Of a stretch of DNA of 64,000 nt, positions 49,496-59,177 are shown in pieces. Numbering within the stretch: position 1 is the stretch's first letter; each line of letters starts with the position of its first letter. Made by a program: the position numbers and the translations under genes. The notes under the pieces were generated by a model. That model searched no databases and was not told the DNA's origin. It worked only from the letters and a program-made list of their open reading frames with translations. Origin of the DNA: Leptospira sp. GIMC2001 (GTDB lineage Bacteria; Spirochaetota; Leptospiria; Leptospirales; Leptospiraceae); contig NZ_CP115468.1 of NCBI RefSeq assembly GCF_028462125.1, positions 3,837,559-3,901,558 on the forward strand, written 5' to 3'.

Positions 49496-50583
49496 CAGAT
49501 TTTTGAAATTACTTCGCCGCCCAGATTAAGACAAAGACATTCTTCTTTGAGGTGAGGCTTTGTTGAGAGTAACGATAGGTCCGCTAAATATTCCATAAAA
49601 CTTGCGTATGTTCCAAATGCAGGAATACGATGATAGGAATTGGCACCGGCTTCGAGAGCAATATCCCTGAGTTCGACTCCAATCTCTTCAAGGGTTTCCA
49701 AGTGATCGCTTACAAAACTAATTGGATAAATTGCTATATTTTTACCTTGTTTACCTAACTCTGTAACCGTACGAATTGTATTCGGTTCCGTCCATTTTGA
49801 AGGGCCAACTCTACTCTGAAAAGAAAGATGAACTTTACCTAGAAACCCAAAAGTCCTAAGTGCTTTTTCTATTCCATCAATACAAACCTTCATCTCTTCA
49901 ACGTATCGATCGCCTTTATTGATTAGGCGCATTGGAATTCCATGGGCTGAGAAAACTAAATCTAGATTCTTCCAATTATCTATAGATTTGTCTGACTCTA
50001 AATGAATGAATTGACTGTGATCCAAATTTCCTTTAAAAAACTCTAGGATAAAATCAGCTGTAAGTTTTTGAAATTTTGGGTCAATTGCAAATCCATCTAC
50101 CCATCCTATCAATCCGATTGGACAATATCTCAATTTCTCTTCAAATATTTTGGCTATTGATAGAGTTGTTGAGCGAGAAAATTGTGGAAATAAAGGAATT
50201 ATAATGTTATCTTCGCTTGGTGTAAGTTCCTTTTCACTCAAATCCCGAATATTCGGATATCCGCAAGCCATTGCAACTTTTCCAGTCCAAGATTTATTAG
50301 TCTTTTCTGATAAAATAGACGCGACTGCATCCGCTTGTTTTTTTGTTTCGGATACTAGTGGAGATCCTCCACCAAATCCCATGGATGCGTACTTCTCAGC
50401 AACTTTTGGTGCTCGCTTAACTGCTATAAATTTAGCTAATTTTTTTCTGATCGGTTCCCATAAAGGAAGATCAAAAACATATGGATCCAAAAAGAGATCG
50501 AGCAGAAATTTTTCTATTTCTTCACGATTGGCTGGACCACCAAGATTGATTAATGTAACTGAAGATGATTCTTGCTGGGTCAT
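49480..50583 (-). CDS. hemH: ferrochelatase
   Basis: A 367-residue enzyme inserting ferrous iron into protoporphyrin IX. INLGGPANREEIEKFLLDLFLDP, GGGSPLVSETKKQA, FSAHGIPMRLINKGDRY (catalytic His) and SFQSRVGPSKWTEP followed by IAIYPISFVSDHLETLEEI match the family throughout. It faces the other haem genes and instead shares a strand with fliG, whose stop is 8 bases upstream of its ATG. Its 3-prime end overlaps the hydrolase gene by 16 bases, so antisense transcription is likely. Confidence 0.97.
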   Translation of the reverse strand: MTQQESSSVTLINLGGPANREEIEKFLLDLFLDPYVFDLPLWEPIRKKLAKFIAVKRAPKVAEKYASMGFGGGSPLVSETKKQADAVASILSEKTNKSWTGKVAMACGYPNIRDLSEKELTPSEDNIIIPLFPQFSRSTTLSIAKIFEEKLRYCPIGLIGWVDGFAIDPKFQKLTADFILEFFKGNLDHSQFIHLESDKSIDNWKNLDLVFSAHGIPMRLINKGDRYVEEMKVCIDGIEKALRTFGFLGKVHLSFQSRVGPSKWTEPNTIRTVTELGKQGKNIAIYPISFVSDHLETLEEIGVELRDIALEAGANSYHRIPAFGTYASFMEYLADLSLLSTKPHLKEECLCLNLGGEVISKICHARN

Positions 50584-50591
50584 GAAATAAA

Positions 50592-51605
50592 CTAAACAAC
50601 CAACTCTTCTTCACCCGCACGAGCAACGACGATCTCACCTTGGTCTTCAAGTTTACGTATGATATTTACAATTTTTTGCTGAGAATCTTCAACATCTTTC
50701 AGACGGATTGGTCCCATAAAATCCATATCCTCACGAAGTAAATTGGCAGCACGTTTGGACATGTTCTTGAAAATTTTATCTTGCACTTCTGTATCAACCG
50801 ATTTCAAAGCTTTCGCGAGATCTTGGTTATCTACTTCGCGTAGTACTTTCTGTATCGCTCTATCATCAAGAAGTACAATGTCCTCGAATACAAACATTCT
50901 CTTCTTAATCTCTTCTGCAAGTTCTGGATCTTCTTCTTCTAGCGCTTCAATAATTGTCTTCTCAGTTCCACGATCCACCAAGTTAAGAATCTCAACAACA
51001 GAATCTATACCACCCGCTGATGTATAATCTTCTGATGCAAGTGTTGATAATTTACGCTCTAACACCCGTTCAACTTCACGTAATACATCCGGTGACACCC
51101 TGTCCATTGTTGCAATTCTTTTGGCAACATCTGCTTGGATTGTATGAGGAAGATTTGATAATATATTCGATGCTTTTTGAGGATCCAAGTATGATAAGAT
51201 CAAGGCAATTGTTTGGGGATGCTCGTTCTGAATAAAGTTTAATAGATGTTGTGGGTCAGTTCTTCGAATAAAGTCAAAGGGTCTCACTTGCAATGACGAA
51301 GTAAGACGATTGATGATGTCTATAGCTTTTTGATTTCCGAGCGCTTTCTCTAATAATCCTCTAGCGAAATCAATACCACCGTTCGTAATGAACTCTTGAG
51401 CCATCATTAGCTCATTGAATTCAACTAAAACTTTTTCTTTGTCTTCCGGTGTGATCTTATCGAGACGTGCGATCTCAAATGTGATCTGTTCGATCTCATC
51501 TTCACGTAAATGTTTAAAAATCTCTGCAGCTACTTCATTCCCAACAGCAACTAAAAATATCGCTGCTTTTTGCCTACCTGTGAGTGCTGCCTTCTTATTT
51601 AACAC
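50592..51605 (-). CDS. fliG: flagellar motor switch protein FliG
   Basis: A 337-residue full-length FliG, the rotor protein that takes torque from MotA. The N domain opens with LTGRQKAAIFLVAVGNEVAAEIFKHL. The middle domain has the NEHPQTIALILSYL motif (the usual EHPQR varies here to EHPQT). The C-terminal domain, with conserved charged residues in FEDIVLLDDRAIQKVLREV, MSKRAANLLREDM and the closing IRKLEDQGEIVV, is complete. It is probably the major FliG or one of several paralogues known in leptospires. hemH follows after 8 bases. Confidence 0.96.
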   Translation of the reverse strand: MLNKKAALTGRQKAAIFLVAVGNEVAAEIFKHLREDEIEQITFEIARLDKITPEDKEKVLVEFNELMMAQEFITNGGIDFARGLLEKALGNQKAIDIINRLTSSLQVRPFDFIRRTDPQHLLNFIQNEHPQTIALILSYLDPQKASNILSNLPHTIQADVAKRIATMDRVSPDVLREVERVLERKLSTLASEDYTSAGGIDSVVEILNLVDRGTEKTIIEALEEEDPELAEEIKKRMFVFEDIVLLDDRAIQKVLREVDNQDLAKALKSVDTEVQDKIFKNMSKRAANLLREDMDFMGPIRLKDVEDSQQKIVNIIRKLEDQGEIVVARAGEEELVV

Positions 51606-51635
51606 GAGAGATAACCTTCTAATTTAGACTATCGG

Positions 51636-52280
51636 TCAGTTTTTGGAATCGTGCTTTAAATTTTTCCATGACTTCACGATTTCTTCTAATTCGATAATGC
51701 TGGTCTCTAAGTCCTTTTTTCCAGATTCCTCGCCAGCCAGAATCTTATGTCCGATTGAGGATGTTTTATGAAATTGATCACTTAAATTTTTGAGATATAC
51801 TGACAGATCGGCTGGATTGAGTTTTTTTCTCTTGAGAATAGCGGAGGAACTGTATTTCCAGATCATAATCAGAATAGAAATTATATGAACAGGTAATAGT
51901 AAATAAATTGCCGCCTTGGCAATACGGCTCCAAGAAACAGTTTGAATTCTCGAACTAAAGGAAATTGAGGAATCAAGACTTCCAGAGGCAATATATTCGG
52001 AATAGCCCCAACCAAAACAAATGAAAATCACAACGAACGTAAAATTCAACTTTGGTGTTGTTGGAAAGATTACATTTACCCAAGAAAGAAGCAAGATTGC
52101 AACAAGGAGGATAAGAAAAACTTCCCAAGGCAAAAAATTAAAAATTGGTTCGAGAAAATCTATAGTGGTTGTTACGATGGTTTTGGTGGTGGAAAGAAAA
52201 TTTTGAGTCGAATTAGCAAAATCTTGAAGATCAGCAATTCCTTCTAAAATCTTGTTATAGGCATCTTTTATTACAGTCAT
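51636..52280 (-). CDS. hypothetical membrane protein with amphipathic ends
   Basis: A 214-residue protein from ATG 52280; an in-frame TTG at 52295 would add five residues. It has three to four hydrophobic segments: LPWEVFLILLVAILLLSWV, NFTFVVIFICFGWGY and IYLLLPVHIISILIMIW. A Ser/Thr-rich N-terminal helix and a C-terminal coiled region (LSVYLKNLSDQFH onward) flank them. I do not recognise it. It precedes fliG by 30 bases, so a motility link is possible but unproven. Its ATG overlaps the ATG of the divergent neighbour. Confidence 0.65.
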   Translation of the reverse strand: MTVIKDAYNKILEGIADLQDFANSTQNFLSTTKTIVTTTIDFLEPIFNFLPWEVFLILLVAILLLSWVNVIFPTTPKLNFTFVVIFICFGWGYSEYIASGSLDSSISFSSRIQTVSWSRIAKAAIYLLLPVHIISILIMIWKYSSSAILKRKKLNPADLSVYLKNLSDQFHKTSSIGHKILAGEESGKKDLETSIIELEEIVKSWKNLKHDSKN

Positions 52281-53328
52281 GGTGAATAAACTCAAATCAA
52301 TACTATTCGATTTATTTGAAAAGATAAAAAATACACGTCCCCTATTTCTATTTCTTTTAGGCTACATATGCATTGCCTTTCCTTTGATTGTTTGGCATGA
52401 GCAGCATCTCCCAACTTCCTATATTCTAATTCTTGCAACTTTAACATTAATTATAGGATCTCTTGTCTTCCTAGCAAGTATAATCATATATACGAAGTTA
52501 TTGAATATTGGTTTTCATCCAGTTTATGAATTTTGCATTCTTGTAGTGTTTTATTTTGCATTGCAAATGTCTGGGTTTTTAGAGAATCGAGCCGGTGTTG
52601 TATTTGTATTGATTTTTTTAGGAGCAGCTACGCTATTTCGAATCATTCGAACCAAGCTTCATTATCTTTTGGCTATGCTTGCCATGATTTTAATGGCAAA
52701 TGGTCTGCTATCATTTGTTTTTCTGCAAAAAATTGAATTGTATACTGCCTATCACTTGTTTCGATCTGCAGTTCAATTTACCGAAGCCGATCTATCTGGA
52801 TGGAAATGGGAAGAAGAAACAAGAACGCTATCGAATCGATCTATTCCTATTTCCATGATTTTGCCAGACACAATGTTCTTTCACAATCCTGAAGATTTAG
52901 GACTCAAAGATAAAACTGGAACTGGACAGATTGCGGGAATTATATCAGCCAGCGATCACGATCCAAATGCATATCCTTTTATCAGAATATTCTATTTCCC
53001 TGCTTTTATTCCCGTAGAGAATGAACTGATTCGTGTGGAAGTGGAGAAATATATCCAATTCCAAGAAAAGCAGGGCGAGATAGAAGATGTTAACGAAATC
53101 CAACCTGATCGAGGAACGGTATTTCCAAATGCTTCGGGAACGAATGCATTTTGGACTTTTTACGATATAATCAGACCAAGATATGCCAAAACTGGATACT
53201 ATTTCTTAAGATTAGAGAAAGGTCCTTCGATTCTCCTACACCTAACAGAAAATCTTGAGAAAGGGGATTTTCATGAGCCTTCAATGGATAGTCTTCTGGA
53301 ATCAATTCGATTTATCTGGAAGGAATAG
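52279..53328 (+). CDS. hypothetical membrane protein with soluble C-terminal domain
   Basis: A 349-residue protein with five hydrophobic helices in residues about 20-160, then a globular region of about 190 residues. The latter includes EEETRTLSNRSIPISMILP, ISASDHDPNAYPFIRIFYFPAF and RLEKGPSILLHLTENL. No family was recognised. The ATG at 52279 shares the tetranucleotide CATG with the divergent neighbour. No ribosome binding site is seen, so the true start could be elsewhere, but the next candidate would cut into the first helix. It ends 12 bases from the convergent M23 gene. Confidence 0.65.
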   Translation: MVNKLKSILFDLFEKIKNTRPLFLFLLGYICIAFPLIVWHEQHLPTSYILILATLTLIIGSLVFLASIIIYTKLLNIGFHPVYEFCILVVFYFALQMSGFLENRAGVVFVLIFLGAATLFRIIRTKLHYLLAMLAMILMANGLLSFVFLQKIELYTAYHLFRSAVQFTEADLSGWKWEEETRTLSNRSIPISMILPDTMFFHNPEDLGLKDKTGTGQIAGIISASDHDPNAYPFIRIFYFPAFIPVENELIRVEVEKYIQFQEKQGEIEDVNEIQPDRGTVFPNASGTNAFWTFYDIIRPRYAKTGYYFLRLEKGPSILLHLTENLEKGDFHEPSMDSLLESIRFIWKE

Positions 53329-53340
53329 TTCTAAAGTTTA

Positions 53341-54279
53341 TTATAAATTTTTAAAACTTAAAATTGACATTGGATCTAGTATCACATCATTTACTTTGAT
53401 TCCTAAATGAAGATGGGGCCCAGTAGACATTCCAGTTGATCCAATTTTACCAATTTCTTGACCTTTCTTGACTTTATCACCAGGCTTAACGGCGATTGAT
53501 GATTGGTGCATATAAAAAGAAAATATCTTGTTACCATGATCTATGATCGTGAAATTTCCTTCAAAATACATTTCTCTAGCTAAAACAACCGTTCCGTCTT
53601 GAATTGCAAAAATAGGAGTACCAGATGATCCTCGAAAATCCAATCCGCCATGAGGTTTCCCTTTGGTTTTATTATAATCACGCCTCACATAAAATGGACT
53701 GGTAAGATAAACTTTTTTTACAGGCATAACAAATCCGCTTGTGAATTGCAGATCGCTCATAGAAGAGAAGGCAGTATTTTTCGCTGCTGAACATTCTTGG
53801 ATGAATTTTAAAACTTCATCGGAATATTTTTTTTCTGTATATTTCTTATCAAGTGTTATAGATTGTTTTTTGATTACGAGAAAGTCTGTTGTATGGATAT
53901 CAATTTCGTATTTCTTAGTTCCATATTTTACAAATAAGATTTTCGATTGGATTTCAATTTGGAGAGTTTTATTTTTGTATTCGGGACTGATTGGTATAAA
54001 GCCAATCATTTCTTCGGTATTTGATTTTGGTGAGAGCAGCACAGGTTTATTGTCTGCGAGCATTTTGAATTTCTCACTAAAGACTCCTGGTTTCAAGGAT
54101 TTTATACTAACATAGATTACTTCACCCTGCGCAAAATTTCTTGCTTTCATCTCCAGTATAAATTTCTTTTCTTTTTTAGAGATTACAGAAAGCTTAGACT
54201 CTTTTGCATCAATTGGGACAATTGAAAAACACGAAATATAAATAAGTAAATAAATTATTCTAAGGAACGCTGACTCCAT
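53341..54279 (-). CDS. M23-family metallopeptidase (LytM domain)
   Basis: A 312-residue exported protein with a signal peptide (FLRIIYLLIYISCFSIVPIDA). The middle domain (about 40-150) is beta-rich. The C-terminal LytM domain has the zinc ligands in KPHGGLDFRG (His and Asp) and PHLHLGI, plus YMHQSSI. The PGDKVKKGQEIGKIGSTG segment is also typical. It should cleave peptidoglycan peptide bridges or act as an amidase activator. Its start overlaps the end of the GGDEF-EAL gene by 20 bases. Confidence 0.92.
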   Translation of the reverse strand: MESAFLRIIYLLIYISCFSIVPIDAKESKLSVISKKEKKFILEMKARNFAQGEVIYVSIKSLKPGVFSEKFKMLADNKPVLLSPKSNTEEMIGFIPISPEYKNKTLQIEIQSKILFVKYGTKKYEIDIHTTDFLVIKKQSITLDKKYTEKKYSDEVLKFIQECSAAKNTAFSSMSDLQFTSGFVMPVKKVYLTSPFYVRRDYNKTKGKPHGGLDFRGSSGTPIFAIQDGTVVLAREMYFEGNFTIIDHGNKIFSFYMHQSSIAVKPGDKVKKGQEIGKIGSTGMSTGPHLHLGIKVNDVILDPMSILSFKNL

Positions 54280-56368
54280 ACTTCAAGGTTCGGAACCTTT
54301 TGAGAAGTTCTTCAAACTCTTTTTCTGGAATTGGTCGAGAAATATAAAAACCTTGAATCATATCACAACCTTGCTCTCGAAGTATCATAAGCTGTTCATG
54401 ATCCTCCACACCTTCAGCGACAACTAAAAGATTTAATGAATGAGCCATATTGATGATTGCAGCAGATATTGCGCGATCATTTTCATTTGTTACCAAATCT
54501 TGGATAAAACTTCGATCGATCTTTAGATGATGAACATCTAAGCGTTTTAGATAACTCAATGATGAATATCCTGTCCCAAAATCATCAACAGATAGGAGGA
54601 CACCCATCTTAACTAAATCTCGAAACATTGCGATACTTGATTCTGGATTCAACATGATAGAACTTTCCGTCAACTCGACTGTAAGAAAATTAGCTGGGAG
54701 CTGAGATTCTGCGAGAACACGCTTAATATCTTCCGCAATCCCAAATCCGTTCCATTGTTTCGCACTAATATTCACAGAAATTGGAAAATCTATTAGCCCA
54801 TCGTCAATCCAAGACTTCGCGGCTTGACATGACTTTTCCAAAACACATAGACCAATATCATAAATTAATCCCGTATCTTCAGCAACTCCAATGAATTTTC
54901 CAGGCATTACCAATCCTTTCTGCGGATGGTTCCAACGAATCAGAGCCTCAACTCCACATAGTTCGCCTGTCTTTATGGAAATTTGTGGTTGGAAATAAAT
55001 TTCAAATTCTTTTGCTTGAATTGCACGTCTTAAATCATTCTCAACTTCCAAGCGACCTTGAACAATTTCCATCATTTTATTAGAGTAGTAAGAGAAATGA
55101 TTTTTACCTTTATTCTTACTAGAATACATAGCCATGTCCGCCGACTTAATCAGACCCGCTGAACCATCCGCATGCTTAGGATACAATGCAACTCCCATAC
55201 TAAATGTAATATGAAGTTCTCGTTCTTCCAATTGATAAGGTTTGCGTAATTCCATTTGAACGAAAAGAATTATAGATTCAAGCTCGGTCTGGTTTCTATA
55301 TCCGCGAACAACTAAGCCAAATTCATCACCTCCAAAATGACCAATAAAATATTTCTTGGATACGATTTTGACAAGACGATCAGCAACTCCTTTAAGAAGT
55401 TGATCTCCCCTAACACTTCCTAATGACTCATTCACTAATTTGAAATTGTCAATATCCATCACAATTACTGCTAATGATTCTTGTTGTGACTTAACGATTG
55501 ATAATATTTCTTTTAATTCTGATTCAAATAAAATTCTATTCGGGAGTTGGCTGGTTGCATTATAGTATGCAAGCGAGTGAATCTTTTCTTCAGCAGATTT
55601 CCTTTCTGAAATATCGCGAAAGGTTGCAATGATATGTGCTACTTGTCCTTTCTGAAATACTCTCCAAGTAGATTCCATTGGAATCCATTTCCCAGAGTTA
55701 CTACGTAATCCTTGATTGACAATGCTTGCTCCGTGAAACTCAGCGTTACTTGAATTTTCATCCATATTCGTACTAAGGAAAGAAAAATCCATCCCAATCA
55801 ATTCAACTTCTGAATAACCTAATACTATGGTAGCAGTTTTGTTAGGCTGAACTATTTTTTTTGTTTCTGCATCGATAATAAAAATTAAATCCAAGGAATC
55901 GCGGAATACATTTTCCCATTCAACCACGGTTTCTTCAAGCATTCTAATATGTGCATTATTCTGTTTATCTTTTTGTTTAAGATCAATAGCTGTTTTTATA
56001 TGTTTAAAATGGTCTGAAGCCAAATCTTTTACAGTGATATAGAAATCAGCAATCTTACCATTTTCAGACAGCTTCTTATCTACATTATCTGACTCTGTAA
56101 TGACAACTGTTAAGGAGTTTGGAAATTCTTCGATTACTCGCTTGCACCAATGGTTGGAATTTGAATCTTCAATTAGAAAGAATATGGAATCTCTGTTTCT
56201 CTCAACCCTAGAGAAATAAGATTCGTCTGATAGCAAAATAGGTACAGTATCCCAAGCAGACATTAATATGTCTGATATATACATCGAAAGGTTTGTTTTT
56301 GATGAGCAAATATATTGAACCATTCGAACCCGATGATCCAGAAGATAGGATTTTTTAAACTCGGTCAA
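54260..56368 (-). CDS. PAS-GGDEF-EAL protein (c-di-GMP turnover)
   Basis: A 702-residue protein with an N-terminal region of about 135 residues that looks like a degenerate receiver. A PAS domain follows (DSLDLIFIIDAETKKIVQ and the SERKSAEEKIH linker), then GGDEF with an intact active site in FGGDEFGLV. The EAL domain is also intact: CGVEALIRWNHP, VELTESSIM and LSVDDFGTGYSSLSYLK. Both synthase and phosphodiesterase activity are possible. The frame opens with TTG at 56368; ATG at 56323 is an alternative and neither has a good ribosome binding site. It overlaps the M23 gene by 20 bases. Confidence 0.92.
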   Translation of the reverse strand: MTEFKKSYLLDHRVRMVQYICSSKTNLSMYISDILMSAWDTVPILLSDESYFSRVERNRDSIFFLIEDSNSNHWCKRVIEEFPNSLTVVITESDNVDKKLSENGKIADFYITVKDLASDHFKHIKTAIDLKQKDKQNNAHIRMLEETVVEWENVFRDSLDLIFIIDAETKKIVQPNKTATIVLGYSEVELIGMDFSFLSTNMDENSSNAEFHGASIVNQGLRSNSGKWIPMESTWRVFQKGQVAHIIATFRDISERKSAEEKIHSLAYYNATSQLPNRILFESELKEILSIVKSQQESLAVIVMDIDNFKLVNESLGSVRGDQLLKGVADRLVKIVSKKYFIGHFGGDEFGLVVRGYRNQTELESIILFVQMELRKPYQLEERELHITFSMGVALYPKHADGSAGLIKSADMAMYSSKNKGKNHFSYYSNKMMEIVQGRLEVENDLRRAIQAKEFEIYFQPQISIKTGELCGVEALIRWNHPQKGLVMPGKFIGVAEDTGLIYDIGLCVLEKSCQAAKSWIDDGLIDFPISVNISAKQWNGFGIAEDIKRVLAESQLPANFLTVELTESSIMLNPESSIAMFRDLVKMGVLLSVDDFGTGYSSLSYLKRLDVHHLKIDRSFIQDLVTNENDRAISAAIINMAHSLNLLVVAEGVEDHEQLMILREQGCDMIQGFYISRPIPEKEFEELLKRFRTLKYGVSVP

Positions 56369-56424
56369 TGAGAATTCAGAAATTTATTATTTTTACAAAA
56401 AATTGCTAAATTCTTGGAATATTT

Positions 56425-56958
56425 CTAGTTTCTTTGACCTATTATAGCCCCACCAGTTTTTTCCATCATTCTTTCTTTTGTTAGAATTAAATCTTCGCGA
56501 TTATCCGCTGCCATTTCTCCCGTTCCGTCAAGATAGATTGCTCCCTTGGGGCAAGCTTCTTCACAAAGTCCGCAAAAAATACAACGCAATAAGTCAATTT
56601 CAAATTTCTTAGCAAATTTATCTTCAGGATGCAAATGCTGAATCTCAGGCGTTACTTCTCCAGCTTCTATATAAATCGCATTGGCTGGACAGATCCACAT
56701 ACAACAAAAACAACTCGTGCACCGTTCTCGCTCTTTCTCGTCCCGCTTCATGGAATGCATTCCACGAAACCTGCTCGAGTATTGCCTTTTCTTATCTGGA
56801 TATTCAATTGTAGGAACACGATTCAATACGGCAACCTTGAGAAAATGCTTCAGAGTAATCCAAAGTCCCTTACTGATTGAATAGAAATAAAACCTCTCTA
56901 TCCAAGAAAATTGGTGACGCTTTGCAACATTTACAACATTAATTGTGGCCAAGAGCAA
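56425..56958 (-). CDS. nuoI: NADH-quinone oxidoreductase subunit I
   Basis: A 177-residue ferredoxin-like subunit of complex I. Two [4Fe-4S] motifs are clear: [18 protein letters not shown] and [50 protein letters not shown] before the first cluster matches NuoI. It carries electrons from NuoG toward quinone at the membrane arm. It overlaps the end of nuoG by 20 bases, without the nuoH gene that usually lies between them. Confidence 0.93.
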   Translation of the reverse strand: MLLATINVVNVAKRHQFSWIERFYFYSISKGLWITLKHFLKVAVLNRVPTIEYPDKKRQYSSRFRGMHSMKRDEKERERCTSCFCCMWICPANAIYIEAGEVTPEIQHLHPEDKFAKKFEIDLLRCIFCGLCEEACPKGAIYLDGTGEMAADNREDLILTKERMMEKTGGAIIGQRN

Positions 56959-58402
56959 CTTCCTCCTTTATAGGATTCTGAATTTCTTTTAGCAGTCTGC
57001 TAAAAATCTCTGAAGTGCTCAAAAGACCTTGAGGCGCTTTCATAGATTTTTCAAATGATTGAACAAGTCCATTCTTATTGGTAAAACTTCCACCTTGTTC
57101 TGCAAATATTTGGATAGGCATAGCAAGTCCAGCCTTCATTACTGAATCACTTAGATTTGTATCCAATACGACCACCTTGCTTAACTTAGATGGATCTATA
57201 TTCAAAGGCAAAGTTTCTTTAATGACTATTAACATATCAATTTTGCCTTGATTGAATGAATCAATAATTTTATGAATTCCATCATTGGATTTAAGTCCTA
57301 AATCCATAGCTCCACGAGTATTAGGATGCCAATCTTTTGTTAACAAGAAATCAACTTGCTCTGTGTCTTTATATTGAGGATCCATAACTCGAGCTTCCCA
57401 TACAATTTTCTTCTGGCTATCAATTGATACTAGTTGATCAACAATCGCCTTAGAGCTTGAAAGTGATTCATTAGTTTCATGCCCTCCACCGAGTATAGCA
57501 ATTGAAGAAGAAGCTTTCCAATTATCAATTAAGCTACTGAAGACGTCTGTAGAAATCGATGGTGATCCGTCTTTAACATAAGTAAGCAAACGGTTATCGT
57601 TCATCCAATCTAAATCAAATCGACCTTTGTCACAGAGAAAATACATATCTTTCTCGGGTCGCTCTTGCACCATATAGCGATACATTTTATTGTCTCTTAC
57701 GTTTGCTTTTACGTTGCATCCAGTACTGCATCCGTGACAAACTGATTCATAATTTTTATACCACCATACTCTTGATTTGAATAAGGTTTCATGATTGAGT
57801 AGGGCACCCACAGGACAGATGTCTGCTAAAGCACCTTGGTAATTATGATTGATTGGTTCTTCTTTGGCCAATCCAATAATGGAATGGTAACCTCGTTCGA
57901 ATAAACCCAGATTCGATTCTCCGACTTTCTCTTCTTCGAATCGAACACATCGATAGCAAACAATACATCGATTGTGATTTATGATTAAATTAGTGCCAAT
58001 TTCCTCTTGAGGAACATTTCGTTTGGTGAACTCAAAACGAGATACACCCTTCCCTGATCCAAATGCGTTATCTTGCAATTGGCATTCTCCTGCTTTATCG
58101 CAGACAGGGCAATCTAACGGATGATTGGCGAGAAGAAATTCCATTGTTCCAGCTCGACCTTCTTTTACACGATCACTTTTGGTGATGATAGAAAGTCCTT
58201 CCTTCACAGGAGTATTGCAAGCGGCTTGTAATCGTGGAACACCTTCGATTTCGATCAAACACATCCTACACATTCCAACAACAGTTAGAGCAGGATGATA
58301 GCAGAAAAAAGGTATTTCTACCCCGGCATCTTTGGCTGCATCGATTAAGTTTTTCTTTTCATCTACTTCGTATTCTACGCTATCAATTTTAATCTTAACC
58401 AA
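56939..58402 (-). CDS. nuoG: NADH-quinone oxidoreductase subunit G (short form)
   Basis: A 487-residue NuoG. The N-terminal [2Fe-2S] domain has [18 protein letters not shown]. The His-Cys [4Fe-4S] site is in [18 protein letters not shown], the third cluster in [13 protein letters not shown], and a further Cys set in [16 protein letters not shown]. The molybdopterin-oxidoreductase-like C-terminal domain is much reduced compared with the 700-900 residues of many homologues. It passes electrons from NuoF to NuoI. It is followed, with overlap, by nuoI, and preceded 27 bases upstream by a response regulator gene. Confidence 0.9.
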   Translation of the reverse strand: MVKIKIDSVEYEVDEKKNLIDAAKDAGVEIPFFCYHPALTVVGMCRMCLIEIEGVPRLQAACNTPVKEGLSIITKSDRVKEGRAGTMEFLLANHPLDCPVCDKAGECQLQDNAFGSGKGVSRFEFTKRNVPQEEIGTNLIINHNRCIVCYRCVRFEEEKVGESNLGLFERGYHSIIGLAKEEPINHNYQGALADICPVGALLNHETLFKSRVWWYKNYESVCHGCSTGCNVKANVRDNKMYRYMVQERPEKDMYFLCDKGRFDLDWMNDNRLLTYVKDGSPSISTDVFSSLIDNWKASSSIAILGGGHETNESLSSSKAIVDQLVSIDSQKKIVWEARVMDPQYKDTEQVDFLLTKDWHPNTRGAMDLGLKSNDGIHKIIDSFNQGKIDMLIVIKETLPLNIDPSKLSKVVVLDTNLSDSVMKAGLAMPIQIFAEQGGSFTNKNGLVQSFEKSMKAPQGLLSTSEIFSRLLKEIQNPIKEEVALGHN

Positions 58403-58429
58403 AAGCTAACCTCCGCCCTTAGAGACAGA

Positions 58430-59167
58430 CTAAGCCCTAGATTGTATCTTGCAACTCAATAAATTTGGGAATTTATCAGGTTCTAATTTCGCTTGGATGA
58501 TTTCATCTGCAAAAATTTGAATCTGCCCAGATCTAAGATTTGTATTCTTATTGATTTTGTTTAGAAATTCATCGAGGATACGAAAGCTTGCGGATTCAGC
58601 AAAGAAAACATCTTGGATATTTATTTCCATAGCTGAGGTAGTCGAACGAGCTTGAATATAATCCATAACTCGAGCAGCAATTTCGTCCGCACTATTCTTA
58701 CGTGGGCAGCCTTCCAAATTGAGAGTGATTGAAGGTGCAGCTCCATCATTGAGGGAAATTTTCAAGGGAAATCCCCGTTTCTCTACCAATTCTCCTTTGG
58801 ATATAGTGAGAGTGGAGAGAACTTTTTCCATAAGTCCATCCACATCAATTGGCTTAAGGATATAATGGCTAACTTGTCTCTGAGCTGCTCGTAAAACATT
58901 TTTTCTTTCGCCGGCTGCAGTAAGAACGATTGTTGGAGTTTCTTTAATGAATTCAGCTGCCTTTTCTAGAAATGCCAATCCATCAAGGTAGGGCATCATT
59001 ATGTCGCTTATTATGAGGTCATATTCATTAACTCTAACCTTTGATAGAGCAGCCATTCCATCTGCAACATGGGTAACATCAAAATTGTATCTATCCAAAG
59101 AATGTATCACAACCTTTGCAGAATTATCATCATCTTCAGCTAATAATATTTTAAAAACTTTTTGCAT
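58430..59167 (-). CDS. response regulator with receiver and STAS-like output domain
   Basis: A 245-residue protein. The receiver domain (1-125) has the acidic cluster in LLAEDDDNS, the phospho-acceptor Asp in LIISDIMMPYLDG, Thr in VLTAAGE and Lys in ILKPIDVDG. The remaining 115 residues contain SITLNLEGCPRKNSADEI and EINIQDVFFAESASFRILDEFL, reminiscent of a STAS-like fold, but this is tentative. There is no DNA-binding domain, so output is likely protein interaction. Its neighbours are aroC (10 bases upstream) and nuoG (27 bases downstream), which suggests no obvious partner; the sensor kinase is not in this operon. Confidence 0.85.
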   Translation of the reverse strand: MQKVFKILLAEDDDNSAKVVIHSLDRYNFDVTHVADGMAALSKVRVNEYDLIISDIMMPYLDGLAFLEKAAEFIKETPTIVLTAAGERKNVLRAAQRQVSHYILKPIDVDGLMEKVLSTLTISKGELVEKRGFPLKISLNDGAAPSITLNLEGCPRKNSADEIAARVMDYIQARSTTSAMEINIQDVFFAESASFRILDEFLNKINKNTNLRSGQIQIFADEIIQAKLEPDKFPNLLSCKIQSRA

Positions 59168-59177
59168 ATTCCAACTC

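Noticed and set aside
53741..54115. A 124-codon plus-strand open frame
   Set aside because: It is the complement of the M23 peptidase gene and has no family match.
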